33,953 nt of DNA from CAYPJE01 sp964410945 (GCA_964410945.1 CAYPJE010000033.1:1-33953); one strand, 5' to 3'; counted from the stretch's first letter, positions 1 through 7,828 are shown. Numbers and translations are program-made. The notes: generated by a model from the letters alone, not told the origin.

Positions 1-129
1 AGTCTCTCATAAATTTTAACCTATATTTGTCCAATGGTTTCTGACGCTACACAATTTAATTCTTTAAATTGGGCAATGAAATGATATGCAGGGATCAATC
101 CTAATTGGGGCCATTTTAAATTCGTGATA

Positions 130-150
130 ATGATATAAGAATAATATCAT
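130..150. promoter_or_regulatory. Inverted repeat upstream of the platform gene
   Basis: ATGATAT and ATATCAT form a perfect 7-bp inverted repeat around a 7-nt spacer, ending 26 nt before the platform gene start. The position fits an operator or part of the promoter. The left side (GATAATGATA) resembles part of a Fur box, but the remaining hexamer does not match. Apart from this I see nothing in bases 1-176. Confidence 0.25.
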
Positions 151-176
151 ATTTCAGCGCTATTAATAAATAACAA

Positions 177-1190
177 ATGAAAAGACAACTCAGCAAATTC
201 GATCGTTATATCTCTAATAATTTCGGTTATGGCACCCGCACATTCACAACCAAAGAGCTAATTCTATTCAGTGAAAAACTATTGGCGCAGATTCGGCGCA
301 AACTCACCATACCGGAAGCCCTGGAAAACATTTTTCAATCCACTGGTGAACGTACACTCAGAATGATGTTGATGAGTATGACAACCAACGTCCAGTCCGG
401 CACGCCCCTGTCCCAATCCATGCTGACCTTCAAGGATGTCTTTCCGAACTATTATATTGCCACAATAATGGCAGCCGAGCGGACCGGGAAATTCGTCGAT
501 GGTTTAAAATCACTGATCGAAATGCTGAAGAACGAGAAACAAATTGCCGAGTTTAAAGGACTGATCGGGTTATATGCCAGAATGTTCAGCTATAATGTAG
601 CTATTGCATTGATTATATTTCTTGTACAAATAAAAGTAATTACCTTATCAGTTAACAGCGTATTGATAACACTGGCGACAGTTGTAACCGTTTTTCTTTT
701 CAGCAGTATAATATACCGCAAATTAACAAGCCCCAATCGACAGGTTACCACATCTAAGTTAATTCATAAAATACCATTCGTAGGTGATTTGGTCCTGCAT
801 ACAAAGATAAGTCGATTCTGTTACATGTTCGATACTTTCCAGAAAGCAGGTGTTCCGTTTCTACAAAATATTGAATTATTGGGATCTTATATTGATTCTC
901 CTCTCTGTAAAAATGATTTACAGCGCCTGTATAAAGCAATAAAGGATAATGATAAACCTAGACCGATTCTCAAGTCAATGGAATATTTCCCGGCTCAACT
1001 GGCTCAGGAGTTATTTTTATATAACACAGGTGATACAAAAGTAGACAGCATCCGCAACTACTCAAAATTCGAGAATGAAGAGATAAACGATCTATCGACG
1101 GGTCTGATATCAGCATTCAAGAAATTATTCACCTGGTCCTCACTGATATTGCTTGGTTGGATATACTTTCTGATAATATTAAAATTGTAG
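177..1190 (+). CDS. pilC: Type IV pilus / type II secretion inner-membrane platform protein (PilC/GspF family)
   Basis: Predicted polytopic inner-membrane platform that couples cytoplasmic ATPases to filament assembly or retraction. Two T2SSF-type repeats are visible, at about residues 25-145 and 200-330. The first carries the conserved pattern LxxxLxxGxPLxxSM followed by PxYYxxxxxAxExTGK, which is diagnostic of PilC/GspF. Hydrophobic segments lie at about 135-180 and at the extreme C-terminus (about 315-336). At 337 aa it is shorter than typical PilC (about 400 aa), mainly because the N-terminal cytoplasmic region is reduced. ATG at 177 is the only sensible start, although no strong ribosome-binding site precedes it. 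It is followed after 84 bp by a pilT gene on the same strand, which supports a pilus rather than a secretion role. The family call is firm; PilC versus GspF is inferred from context. Confidence 0.88.
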   Translation: MKRQLSKFDRYISNNFGYGTRTFTTKELILFSEKLLAQIRRKLTIPEALENIFQSTGERTLRMMLMSMTTNVQSGTPLSQSMLTFKDVFPNYYIATIMAAERTGKFVDGLKSLIEMLKNEKQIAEFKGLIGLYARMFSYNVAIALIIFLVQIKVITLSVNSVLITLATVVTVFLFSSIIYRKLTSPNRQVTTSKLIHKIPFVGDLVLHTKISRFCYMFDTFQKAGVPFLQNIELLGSYIDSPLCKNDLQRLYKAIKDNDKPRPILKSMEYFPAQLAQELFLYNTGDTKVDSIRNYSKFENEEINDLSTGLISAFKKLFTWSSLILLGWIYFLIILKL

Positions 1191-1222
1191 CACGCATAGG
1201 GCCGGAAAAATCGAAATCACAT

Positions 1223-1236
1223 TGGTAAATTTACCA
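1223..1236. promoter_or_regulatory. 14-bp perfect palindrome in the platform-pilT gap
   Basis: TGGTAAATTTACCA is its own reverse complement. It lies 38 bp before the pilT start in an 84-bp non-coding gap. It could be an operator for the two ATPase genes or a small mRNA hairpin. It has no poly-T tail, so a terminator is unlikely. Confidence 0.3.
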
Positions 1237-1274
1237 GTGATAAAAAATACTTGTAATCGAATTGGACCGTTATC

Positions 1275-2312
1275 ATGATTGATATTCTTGAATTACTAAA
1301 GTTTACAGTTGAATCGGGTGCTTCCGATCTTCATTTGAATGCCGGCTCACCACCAATGGTTCGAATTGACGGCGATATGCGGAAAATTGATATCCCCCAC
1401 CTGCTTCCCGATGATATTCATCATCTGATTTATGATATTATGACCGACGAAGACCGGAAACGATTCGAAGAAACATGGGAGCTGGATTTCAGTCGTGAGA
1501 TCGGCGAGATGGGGCGGTTTCGTGTTAATGTTTATTACCAGAATGATGGAAAAGCAGCCGTATTTCGCACAATTCCCAATAAAATCCTGACCATGGAAGA
1601 ATTGAATCTTCCCGAGGTACTAAAAAAATTCTGTGAGCTTGAAAAAGGAATTGTTCTGGTTACCGGTCCGACTGGCAGTGGTAAATCCACGACTCTGGCG
1701 GCCATGGTTGATTATATCAATAAATCCCGCCGATCACATATTATCACAATCGAAGATCCCATCGAATTCGTACATAAGAGCCAGGCCTGTTTAATCAGCC
1801 AGAGAGAAGTCGGGCGTGACACCCATTCCTTCTCCAATGCCCTGCGAAGCGCTCTTCGTGAAGATCCGGATGTCATCCTGGTGGGCGAAATGCGGGATCT
1901 GGAGACTATTTCGCTGGCTATCAGCGCCGCCGAAACAGGCCATCTGGTATTCGGCACCTTACACACCAACAGCGTGGCAAAAACGGTTGACCGGATTGTG
2001 GACGTCTTCCCCACTTCACAACAATCACAGATTCGTGCCATGTTCGCCGATTCGGTAGAGGGTGTGATTGCACAAATCCTGTTGAAACGAAAAAGCGGTA
2101 AGGGACGGGCGGCAGCCCTCGAGATTATGGTCGGCTCCAATGCGGTTCGATCACTGATCCGGGAAAACAAGACCCATCAACTGGAATCCGCACTGCAAAC
2201 CGGTTCTTCCTTTGGTATGCGGACCATGGATCAGGCCATAAGAAAATTATTGAGCAATGGTGACATCTCACGCGAGTTGGCATTGGAACATATTGATGAA
2301 AAAACAATCTAA
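1275..2312 (+). CDS. pilT: PilT-type pilus retraction ATPase
   Basis: Cytoplasmic hexameric secretion ATPase expected to power filament retraction and twitching. The sequence opens with the PilT signature (GASDLHLNAGSPPMVRIDG). Walker A GPTGSGKST is at about 131-139, followed by the Asp box TIEDPIEFVH, Walker B DVILVGEMRD and the His box TGHLVFGTLHTNS. The C-terminal AVRSLIRE at about 290-297 corresponds to the AIRNLIRE motif typical of PilT and needed for retraction. The 345-aa length is normal for PilT. It sits between the platform gene and a second PilT-like gene. The assembly ATPase PilB, which has an extra N-terminal domain and zinc-binding cysteines, is not present in the window. Confidence 0.95.
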   Translation: MIDILELLKFTVESGASDLHLNAGSPPMVRIDGDMRKIDIPHLLPDDIHHLIYDIMTDEDRKRFEETWELDFSREIGEMGRFRVNVYYQNDGKAAVFRTIPNKILTMEELNLPEVLKKFCELEKGIVLVTGPTGSGKSTTLAAMVDYINKSRRSHIITIEDPIEFVHKSQACLISQREVGRDTHSFSNALRSALREDPDVILVGEMRDLETISLAISAAETGHLVFGTLHTNSVAKTVDRIVDVFPTSQQSQIRAMFADSVEGVIAQILLKRKSGKGRAAALEIMVGSNAVRSLIRENKTHQLESALQTGSSFGMRTMDQAIRKLLSNGDISRELALEHIDEKTI

Positions 2313-2359
2313 TCATCATATATTAACCAGCCGATTTAACTTGACACCGGAGGAATAGG

Positions 2360-3481
2360 ATGAATTTCAGTGATCTGTTAAAAATGATGGTTGATAAGGA
2401 TGCCACTGATCTGTATATCACAGTAGGCAGCCCGCCAATGTACCGTATAGGACATTCGATTTACCCGATCAGCTCGACAAAATTATCTCCGGATGTTACT
2501 GAAAAGATTGCCCTCTCATTCCTTGACGAACAGCAAACAAAGGAATTTCAGGAACAACGTGAGATTGATATTGCCTATAGCGTTCCAGGTGTTGGCCGGG
2601 TCAGGATAAATATCTATCGTCAACGCGGTTCAATCGGATTAGTACTCCGGCATATCAAATCGGAAATTCGGACCCTCAAGGAATTGGAATTACCATCAAT
2701 AATCGAGAAGCTCTGTGAAACCAACCGCGGATTAATACTCGTGACCGGAGCCACCGGGAGCGGTAAATCGACTACGCTGGCGGCAATGGTCGATTTTATT
2801 AATTCCAAGCAATCGGGCCATATTGTGACAATTGAGGACCCGATGGAATTTCTTCATTACCATAAGAAATGTATTGTTACCCAGCGCGAAGTCGGCATGG
2901 ATACCGACTCCTACCAGCGGGCCCTTAAAAGCGCCCTGCGTCAGACACCGGATGTATTATTGATCGGTGAAATCCGTGACAGTGAAACGATGAAGGCCGC
3001 CCTTACTTTTGCCGAAACCGGGCATCTGGTATTCAGTACCCTCCATTCAGTCAATTCAAATCAGACACTGGAAAGAATAATGAATTTTTTCCCGGTTGAC
3101 AATCATCCCATGATCCGTCAACACCTTTCATTGAATCTGAAGTCGATCATTTCCCAGCGGTTGGTTGACAGAGCATCCGCAAAAGGAATGATTGCAGCGA
3201 TGGAAATACTAATCAACACCGCTCGCATCAGTGATCTGATCCACAAGGGTGATATTGAAGGAATCAAGAGTACCATAGCTGCTTCACGCCAATCAGGATT
3301 GCAGACATTTGACCAGCATCTATTCGATCTTTACCAGGCGGGGACGATAAAACTGGAAGACGCCCTGGCTAATGCTGACAGCGCGAACGACCTCAAACTT
3401 CGCATTAAAATGGATGGGGCCGAAGAAAAAGCCAGTAAAAGCACATCCATGTCCGATGCAATTTCTTTCAAGGATGATTGA
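2360..3481 (+). CDS. Second PilT/PilU-type ATPase
   Basis: Paralog of the upstream PilT with the same core: DATDLYITVGSPPMYRIG at the N-terminus, Walker A GATGSGKST from about residue 130, TIEDPMEF, DVLLIGEIRD and TGHLVFSTLH. It lacks a clear AIRNLIRE motif (it reads ARISDLIHKGD there) and has a longer, polar and acidic C-terminal tail, giving 373 aa. Both traits are typical of PilU, the accessory retraction ATPase that works with PilT. GGAGG at about 2349-2353 supports the ATG at 2360. The 47-bp gap to pilT suggests co-transcription. The family call is firm; the PilU assignment is probable. Confidence 0.88.
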   Translation: MNFSDLLKMMVDKDATDLYITVGSPPMYRIGHSIYPISSTKLSPDVTEKIALSFLDEQQTKEFQEQREIDIAYSVPGVGRVRINIYRQRGSIGLVLRHIKSEIRTLKELELPSIIEKLCETNRGLILVTGATGSGKSTTLAAMVDFINSKQSGHIVTIEDPMEFLHYHKKCIVTQREVGMDTDSYQRALKSALRQTPDVLLIGEIRDSETMKAALTFAETGHLVFSTLHSVNSNQTLERIMNFFPVDNHPMIRQHLSLNLKSIISQRLVDRASAKGMIAAMEILINTARISDLIHKGDIEGIKSTIAASRQSGLQTFDQHLFDLYQAGTIKLEDALANADSANDLKLRIKMDGAEEKASKSTSMSDAISFKDD

Positions 3482-3505
3482 ATCTATTTAAAGTACATTA
3501 TTATC

Positions 3506-3522
3506 TGTTACAAAATGTAACA
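3506..3522. promoter_or_regulatory. Palindromic site upstream of the sigma-54 promoter
   Basis: TGTTACA and TGTAACA flank AAA, a perfect 7-bp dyad. It lies about 140-160 bp upstream of the transcription start inferred from the -24/-12 element, the usual distance for an enhancer-binding activator (NtrC/PilR type). It could instead be a 3' hairpin of the PilU-like gene, 25 nt upstream, but it has no T-tract. Confidence 0.35.
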
Positions 3523-3554
3523 CTGGTACAGATTTCAACATTCTTCATAATGAA

Positions 3555-3578
3555 ATTCAACGTATAAAACCGTTGAAT
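3555..3578. promoter_or_regulatory. Second inverted repeat upstream of the sigma-54 promoter
   Basis: ATTCAACG and CGTTGAAT form a perfect 8-bp inverted repeat with an 8-nt spacer, about 60 bp upstream of the -24 element. No T-tract follows. The half-sites differ from the dyad at 3506, so the two may bind different proteins or one may be a weak terminator. Confidence 0.3.
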
Positions 3579-3637
3579 AAACATTAATTTGCCCCTAAAT
3601 CTTACATAATCGACAAATATCAATTTTTTCCTTTCCA

Positions 3638-3653
3638 TGGCATATGATTTGCA
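3638..3653 (+). promoter_or_regulatory. Sigma-54 (RpoN) -24/-12 promoter
   Basis: TGGCATATGATTTGCA fits the -24/-12 consensus (TGGCAY-rN4-TTGCA) with GG at 3639-3640 and GC at 3651-3652, separated by exactly 10 bp. The inferred start of transcription is near 3663-3665, about 38 nt before the first gene of the pseudopilin cluster. Sigma-54 control is well known for pilin genes (PilR-dependent pilA). The match is seen in the sequence; promoter activity is inferred. Confidence 0.68.
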
Positions 3654-3701
3654 CGTATAATAATGTAAGAAAATAAATGGTAATACTGAGCAGAAAAACA
3701 G

Positions 3702-3908
3702 TTGAATAGTATAGCAATAACTCTATCAGCCATAACAATAATTCTGGGCTTGTTGTTTCTATACTATCCAAAATTATTAATCAAGATAGCCAATGAAGCT
3801 AACCGAATAATCATTTCTGATCGCTTTTTTCTGAAATACAACCGATTCACTGGCACTGTTTTGGTTATTTTGGGATTGTTCATGGTAATTGTATTCTTGT
3901 ACAATTAA
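3702..3908 (+). CDS. Small two-TM membrane protein, paralog of the one at 12717
   Basis: A 68-aa protein with two hydrophobic segments (about 4-22 and 49-66) around a short charged loop. The first segment ends in YYPKLLIKIANEANRIIISD. A second copy of this family lies at 12717-12920, sharing PKL, the NExxNxII core, an acidic residue and a central Arg. TTG at 3702 is the first usable start after an in-frame stop at 3687. The ribosome-binding site is weak, so the exact start is uncertain. It is the first gene downstream of the sigma-54 promoter. The function is unknown; its position suggests a membrane accessory of the filament machinery. Confidence 0.62.
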   Translation: MNSIAITLSAITIILGLLFLYYPKLLIKIANEANRIIISDRFFLKYNRFTGTVLVILGLFMVIVFLYN

Positions 3909-3993
3909 GAACCCTGCTCGATAGTGACATCAATCACACACAATGATTGTTTTACAAAATAAATTAAATTGATAATGATGAATTAAGCAGGCC

Positions 3994-4476
3994 ATGATCA
4001 TCAATAAAAGAAACAGCTTACCCGGATTTACACTCATAGAATTGGTAATGATTATCGCAATCCTGTCAATTCTATCGGTAGTAGCTATCCCTAAAGTCAC
4101 TGATATAATTATAATTTCCCGCGATAAAGCCACCCGTGGAGAAATGACAGAAATAAAAAAAGCTATCATGGGCGATCCTTCAGCCGTAGCCGGTGGAACA
4201 CTTGTTGACCAGGGTTTCAATGGTGATGTCGGACAATTACCGGATCCAATTGACCAGCTTCTGACCCAGGGATCGCTACCGGATTGGAATCGTTACACCC
4301 AAACCGGCTGGAATGGTCCCTATATCTCTGATGATGGTTCTGATGAATGGAAAAATGATGCCTGGGGAAATGAATATATCATCCATAGTTACAGTGCCGG
4401 AGACAGCAGTCTGGTAAGCTGGGGTCCCGACGGTGCCTTTGGCGGTGATGATGATTTAATACTACACTTAAAGTGA
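3994..4476 (+). CDS. GspG-like pseudopilin
   Basis: Filament subunit with a class III signal: short basic leader, Gly11 cleavage site, then FTLIELVMIIAILSIL with Glu5 of the mature protein. The hydrophobic helix is followed by a small globular head with the GspG landmarks GWNGPYI and DAWGNEY and an Asp/Gly-rich end (WGPDGAFGGDDD) resembling the GspG calcium site. At 160 aa it is normal for a GspG or major-type pseudopilin, unlike the four giant relatives downstream. Its stop overlaps the next gene by 4 bp, indicating translational coupling. It is probably the main shaft subunit of the filament, although the classical major pilin could be encoded elsewhere. Confidence 0.85.
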   Translation: MIINKRNSLPGFTLIELVMIIAILSILSVVAIPKVTDIIIISRDKATRGEMTEIKKAIMGDPSAVAGGTLVDQGFNGDVGQLPDPIDQLLTQGSLPDWNRYTQTGWNGPYISDDGSDEWKNDAWGNEYIIHSYSAGDSSLVSWGPDGAFGGDDDLILHLK

Positions 4477-7400
4477 AAAATATGAAGCAAATATTAGCAG
4501 GGAATAAAGAAGGTTTCACACTGTTCCAGTTAGTGGCCTTAATCGTCGTATTAAGTCTTATTGCCACTACAGCAGTTCAGTTAGTTGTGGTTCTAACGCC
4601 ATCTACCTGGGAAAACGAGGCCCGCCAGGAAATTGAATTAATCAAATGTTCGATTATCGGGTGTACCGAAGGTGACTGTGGTTTTATCGGTGATGCGGGG
4701 ATGGTACCGCAACTGCTGGAGCATCTCCTGGAGGATCCCGGACTGTACTGTAACTGGACCGGACCGTACCTGGACGTCGTTTTTGTAGAGAACCCGCTGG
4801 AATACCTGATCGACCCCTGGGGTAATCCCTATATATGGGATCCCGAAAATATGACCATCACTTCCACCGCTGGTGGTGACACTGATCCGATTGTCATTTC
4901 CATGGCTTCAACAGCCAATCAGATGCTGAACAACTCGGTCCAGTACCAATTCACTGATGAGGATGGTTTCGCCCTGACCGATGCGGATATTTCTGTGTAC
5001 GTGGACTATGGTTGCGGGGAAATCCAATTGGATTACAGTGCCGATGTTGGTTTCTTTGGCGAAGGTTTCCCTGAATGCGGCCTGGAGGTAATCGTTTATG
5101 CTGAAGAAGATACGATTTTCCCGCCTGAATGTCCCGATCCGCCCTGCGAACCGACTCCCATCACCTGTCAATGGGGAAATGTGGAATTCATCCAGAACTC
5201 GCAGGAGTTAAGCGGTACTCTGAATGAAGCCGTTAATTTTGATATTCAGGTTTCGGGAGAATGCACGTTTGAGATCAGAAGTGTCAGCGTCAAATGGTCC
5301 GGATCCAGCTGGTGTGGCAAATCTGCGTACCTTGAATCTTTTAAGGTCGGTGATTCTTATTGGAATTATTTAACCGATAACGCCGGTGAAAGGGCCGTAT
5401 CCGGAATGGAATTAATTCTCAGCTCCGAACTGGTTTTGGCACCAGGTGATCCGATTACTATTACTGAGTTAAAATTTGGTGATGAAAGAGTCGGTGATGC
5501 CAATCCGATTATGATGGATGGTTCCGAATTCTTTATTCAATGGTTCTCAAACCTGGCACCAACCCAGAAAATCGCTTTCACGATGCCCGGCACTCCTCCA
5601 GGATTGGCCAATGTTCAATTTTTAAATGCTTCCGAAGATATGATCGATAATAACTGCGGGGTGGAATTCCAGATTGCTAATGTTGGCGAATGCTGTGTCC
5701 GGATCGGTGAAATGATTGTGGAATGGGATACAACCTGTGTCCTGCCCTATATGACCGAGATTGCCATTGATGGAGAAACCTATTGGTATGATGACCAGTG
5801 CCGGGCTTCCAGCGGACAATTGTTGATCCTGGACCAGGATATCTATCTCTGCGATGATATTGCCACAATTGAACTGAAAGGTTTTTATGACGACCGCGGC
5901 AGCAAAACCGGTGATTACTACCTGGACCAGTGTGGTGTACTCCTGAGTGGCAGTATAAATATTAATCCGAATAACCATCGTAGTCATGAGTTCTATCTGG
6001 TCAAAACGGATGGTACACTCTTAACGCGCTCTGACCTGCATGAGAATAAGTCCGATTGGGAAGGCGAAGCAGTCTGGGTGCATATCAGACCGAAGGGACA
6101 CGGTAATCAGAACGATCTGACTTTAAACGGTGAATATATCAAACTGCATAACAGCCACACCTATGATTTCAGTTCTGAATTAATGTCCGTTCATCTCTAC
6201 AACGACTATCGTGATCAGAATGGCCGTGCCATGGGTCGCTGGTGGATCGAAATTGAATCCGATGACGCCTGCCTGATTGATAACGGTCGCGGCTACTGGT
6301 GGGGCGGCCATGGCGGCGCGGGCCATAGTTGCAATGGGCACAGTGGTAGCGACCATAGCGCCGGTAGCGACTGGTATACCGAATTTGTCCCTCATTTCAG
6401 TTGTGAAGGTGAAGGCAGTTATGTGGCGGAAGATACCGATCACAGCAATGATCACAGCGATGACCATGGTGATGACCACGGTAGCGATCACGGCAGTGAT
6501 CATGGCTGGAGCTGGGGCAACGACCATGACTCAGATACATCAACTGAAGAAGCCGTGGTTTATTATTCCCCCCGGGATTGCCCGGATGATGATGGCGATG
6601 GCCGGATAACGATCTGCTACATTAACCCCGATAACCCGGATATCAAACAGACTATCTGCATCGAGACTATCGACTGGGACCGCTACAAGGCCGGTGGTGC
6701 CGAATGTGGCCCCTGCGAGGATGGCGATATATTTGACTGCAGTGAACAGATCGATCGGGTAGACGGTAATGGCACCTGTCTCGATATGCGCGGTCATAGC
6801 TTCAAAGTCACCCTCATTACCGATGAAGGCAACGAAGTACCTTATGAATTCACTACTCCGGCCCTTGACCCGGCCAATATCGTACTTGATGACAGCGAAG
6901 AAATAACCGTCTCCGGCGGGGATAAAAATGATGTCAAATTCTATATCGAGAATATCGGTGGCAGCGCCATCCAGTTAGACAAAATGACCATTTCCTGGGG
7001 CGATACCACTGCCTATTTATCCGAATTGAAAATCGGTGGTGACGAACTCTGGGATTATGCCGATGAGGACAATGTGCGGCTTTCCAGTGGCGGTATTATC
7101 GACCTGAACTACTATTATCTGCTGAAGGCCGGATATTCTGCCAAAGTTGAATTGAAGAAATTTAACGATGATCTCACCGCAAGTGGCGATGGTGTAGATA
7201 TGCAGGGTGATACCCTTACTGTCAGCATCAGCGGCGTTGGCGATGATTGTGTCTACGATATCGAATTTGTACTTCCCGGAGGTGACGACAGCGATCATAG
7301 CGGTGATGACCATAGTGATGATCACAGCGATGATCACAGCGATGACCATAGTGATGATCATAGTGACGATCACAGTAGTGATGACCATGCCAGCGATGAT

Positions 7401-7739
7401 CACAGTGGCGGAAGTTATGGTGATTGTGACGGGCAGGTTACCCAACTGACACTGCGCTATGACGGCTCATCAACTAAAACGATCAAGGTAAAACAGTATC
7501 AGGGTGGCGATTACATTTACAACCAGACTGTCTCACCTGGTGACTATTTTACCTGCACCGGTACCCGCAGTGGTAATGTCATGGGTTCGAAAATCAAGAT
7601 GTATGAAAATAACAGCCAAACCGAAGAAATTCATACCAGTTGTTCCGAACCGATCGGACCGGGATTAGTGATCGGTAATTTCACGGTGATCTCAGGTACC
7701 AGCAAAAATGGTGGTAATTTGCCCCCGATAAACGACTAG
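4473..7739 (+). CDS. Giant pilin-like protein with His/Asp-rich repeats, lacking Glu5 (candidate filament tip)
   Basis: A 1088-aa protein. Residues 1-14 are a basic leader ending in Gly, followed by FTLFQLVALIVVLSLI; mature position 5 is Gln, not Glu. A GspG-like head follows (WTGPYL, DPWGNPYIW). Three copies of a beta-rich module (YLxxxxxGxxxW type) begin at about 266, 407 and 831. His/Asp/Gly-rich stretches lie at about 609-633, 654-688 and 938-979, the last with a tandem Ser-Asp-Asp-His unit. An EF-hand-like Asp-rich loop (DDDGDG, about 705-710) runs into a Cys-rich segment that resembles a degenerate TICH...GNP...TI domain. The C-terminal ~105 residues begin CDGQVTQLTLRYDG, a beta domain seen in large secreted proteins. 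GTG at 4473 overlaps the previous stop by 4 bp; ATG at 4482 is an alternative. Pilins lacking Glu5 (GspK/PilX-like) cap filaments, so a tip role is inferred. Confidence 0.8.
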   Translation: MKNMKQILAGNKEGFTLFQLVALIVVLSLIATTAVQLVVVLTPSTWENEARQEIELIKCSIIGCTEGDCGFIGDAGMVPQLLEHLLEDPGLYCNWTGPYLDVVFVENPLEYLIDPWGNPYIWDPENMTITSTAGGDTDPIVISMASTANQMLNNSVQYQFTDEDGFALTDADISVYVDYGCGEIQLDYSADVGFFGEGFPECGLEVIVYAEEDTIFPPECPDPPCEPTPITCQWGNVEFIQNSQELSGTLNEAVNFDIQVSGECTFEIRSVSVKWSGSSWCGKSAYLESFKVGDSYWNYLTDNAGERAVSGMELILSSELVLAPGDPITITELKFGDERVGDANPIMMDGSEFFIQWFSNLAPTQKIAFTMPGTPPGLANVQFLNASEDMIDNNCGVEFQIANVGECCVRIGEMIVEWDTTCVLPYMTEIAIDGETYWYDDQCRASSGQLLILDQDIYLCDDIATIELKGFYDDRGSKTGDYYLDQCGVLLSGSININPNNHRSHEFYLVKTDGTLLTRSDLHENKSDWEGEAVWVHIRPKGHGNQNDLTLNGEYIKLHNSHTYDFSSELMSVHLYNDYRDQNGRAMGRWWIEIESDDACLIDNGRGYWWGGHGGAGHSCNGHSGSDHSAGSDWYTEFVPHFSCEGEGSYVAEDTDHSNDHSDDHGDDHGSDHGSDHGWSWGNDHDSDTSTEEAVVYYSPRDCPDDDGDGRITICYINPDNPDIKQTICIETIDWDRYKAGGAECGPCEDGDIFDCSEQIDRVDGNGTCLDMRGHSFKVTLITDEGNEVPYEFTTPALDPANIVLDDSEEITVSGGDKNDVKFYIENIGGSAIQLDKMTISWGDTTAYLSELKIGGDELWDYADEDNVRLSSGGIIDLNYYYLLKAGYSAKVELKKFNDDLTASGDGVDMQGDTLTVSISGVGDDCVYDIEFVLPGGDDSDHSGDDHSDDHSDDHSDDHSDDHSDDHSSDDHASDDHSGGSYGDCDGQVTQLTLRYDGSSTKTIKVKQYQGGDYIYNQTVSPGDYFTCTGTRSGNVMGSKIKMYENNSQTEEIHTSCSEPIGPGLVIGNFTVISGTSKNGGNLPPIND
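6297..6537 (+). repeat. First His/Asp/Gly-rich low-complexity segment (coding)
   Basis: Within the 1088-aa gene. About residues 609-633 have four His in a Gly/Ser context, and about 654-688 have seven His, each preceded by Asp (patterns SDDH, GDDH, GSDH). The composition suggests reversible binding of divalent metals, or Ca2+ by the Asp residues. Confidence 0.6.
7284..7409 (+). repeat. Tandem 12-bp repeat encoding Ser-Asp-Asp-His
   Basis: Consecutive AGYGATGAYCAY-type units encode SDDH, with nine His in about 42 residues (about 938-979 of the 1088-aa protein). Neighbouring units differ at third positions (GAT/GAC, CAT/CAC, AGT/AGC) while the amino acids stay the same. This points to selection on the peptide rather than fresh slippage. 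The last two units are degenerate (SSDDH, ASDDH). Confidence 0.8.
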
Positions 7740-7766
7740 AAGGATTCACCAAATTGTTTTAAAACT

Positions 7767-7798
7767 ATTACCCGGTTATCTGGCGATGGCCGGGTAAT
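7767..7798 (+). terminator. Strong hairpin between the giant tip-like gene and the paralog triplet
   Basis: ATTACCCGG (7767-7775) pairs with CCGGGTAAT (7790-7798). The interior can continue as two U-G wobbles plus ATC/GAT around a UGGC loop, giving about 14 bp. It is followed by TTTATTG, a poor T-tract, so it may be a leaky terminator, attenuator or RNA-processing site separating expression of the two halves of the operon. Confidence 0.5.
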
Positions 7799-7828
7799 TT
7801 ATTGCCAAAAGGAGTGTTAGGAATCAGC

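Noticed and set aside
126..150. Possible Fur box upstream of the platform gene
   Set aside because: Only two of three GATAAT-type hexamers match and there is no iron-related gene. Kept only as a generic inverted repeat.
1712..2170. 152-codon minus-strand open frame inside pilT
   Set aside because: It is antisense to conserved Walker and His-box codons, and its product has no recognisable features.
6180..6527. Minus-strand and alternate-frame open frames inside the 1088-aa gene (also around 7017-7449)
   Set aside because: They mirror the repetitive coding sequence and give low-complexity Val/Ile/Met/Ala-rich products. They are shadows of the real frame.
7284..7409. Short regularly repeated DNA that might be taken for a CRISPR or iteron array
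   Set aside because: The unit is 12 bp, in frame, without spacers, and encodes a clean SDDH repeat in a larger protein.
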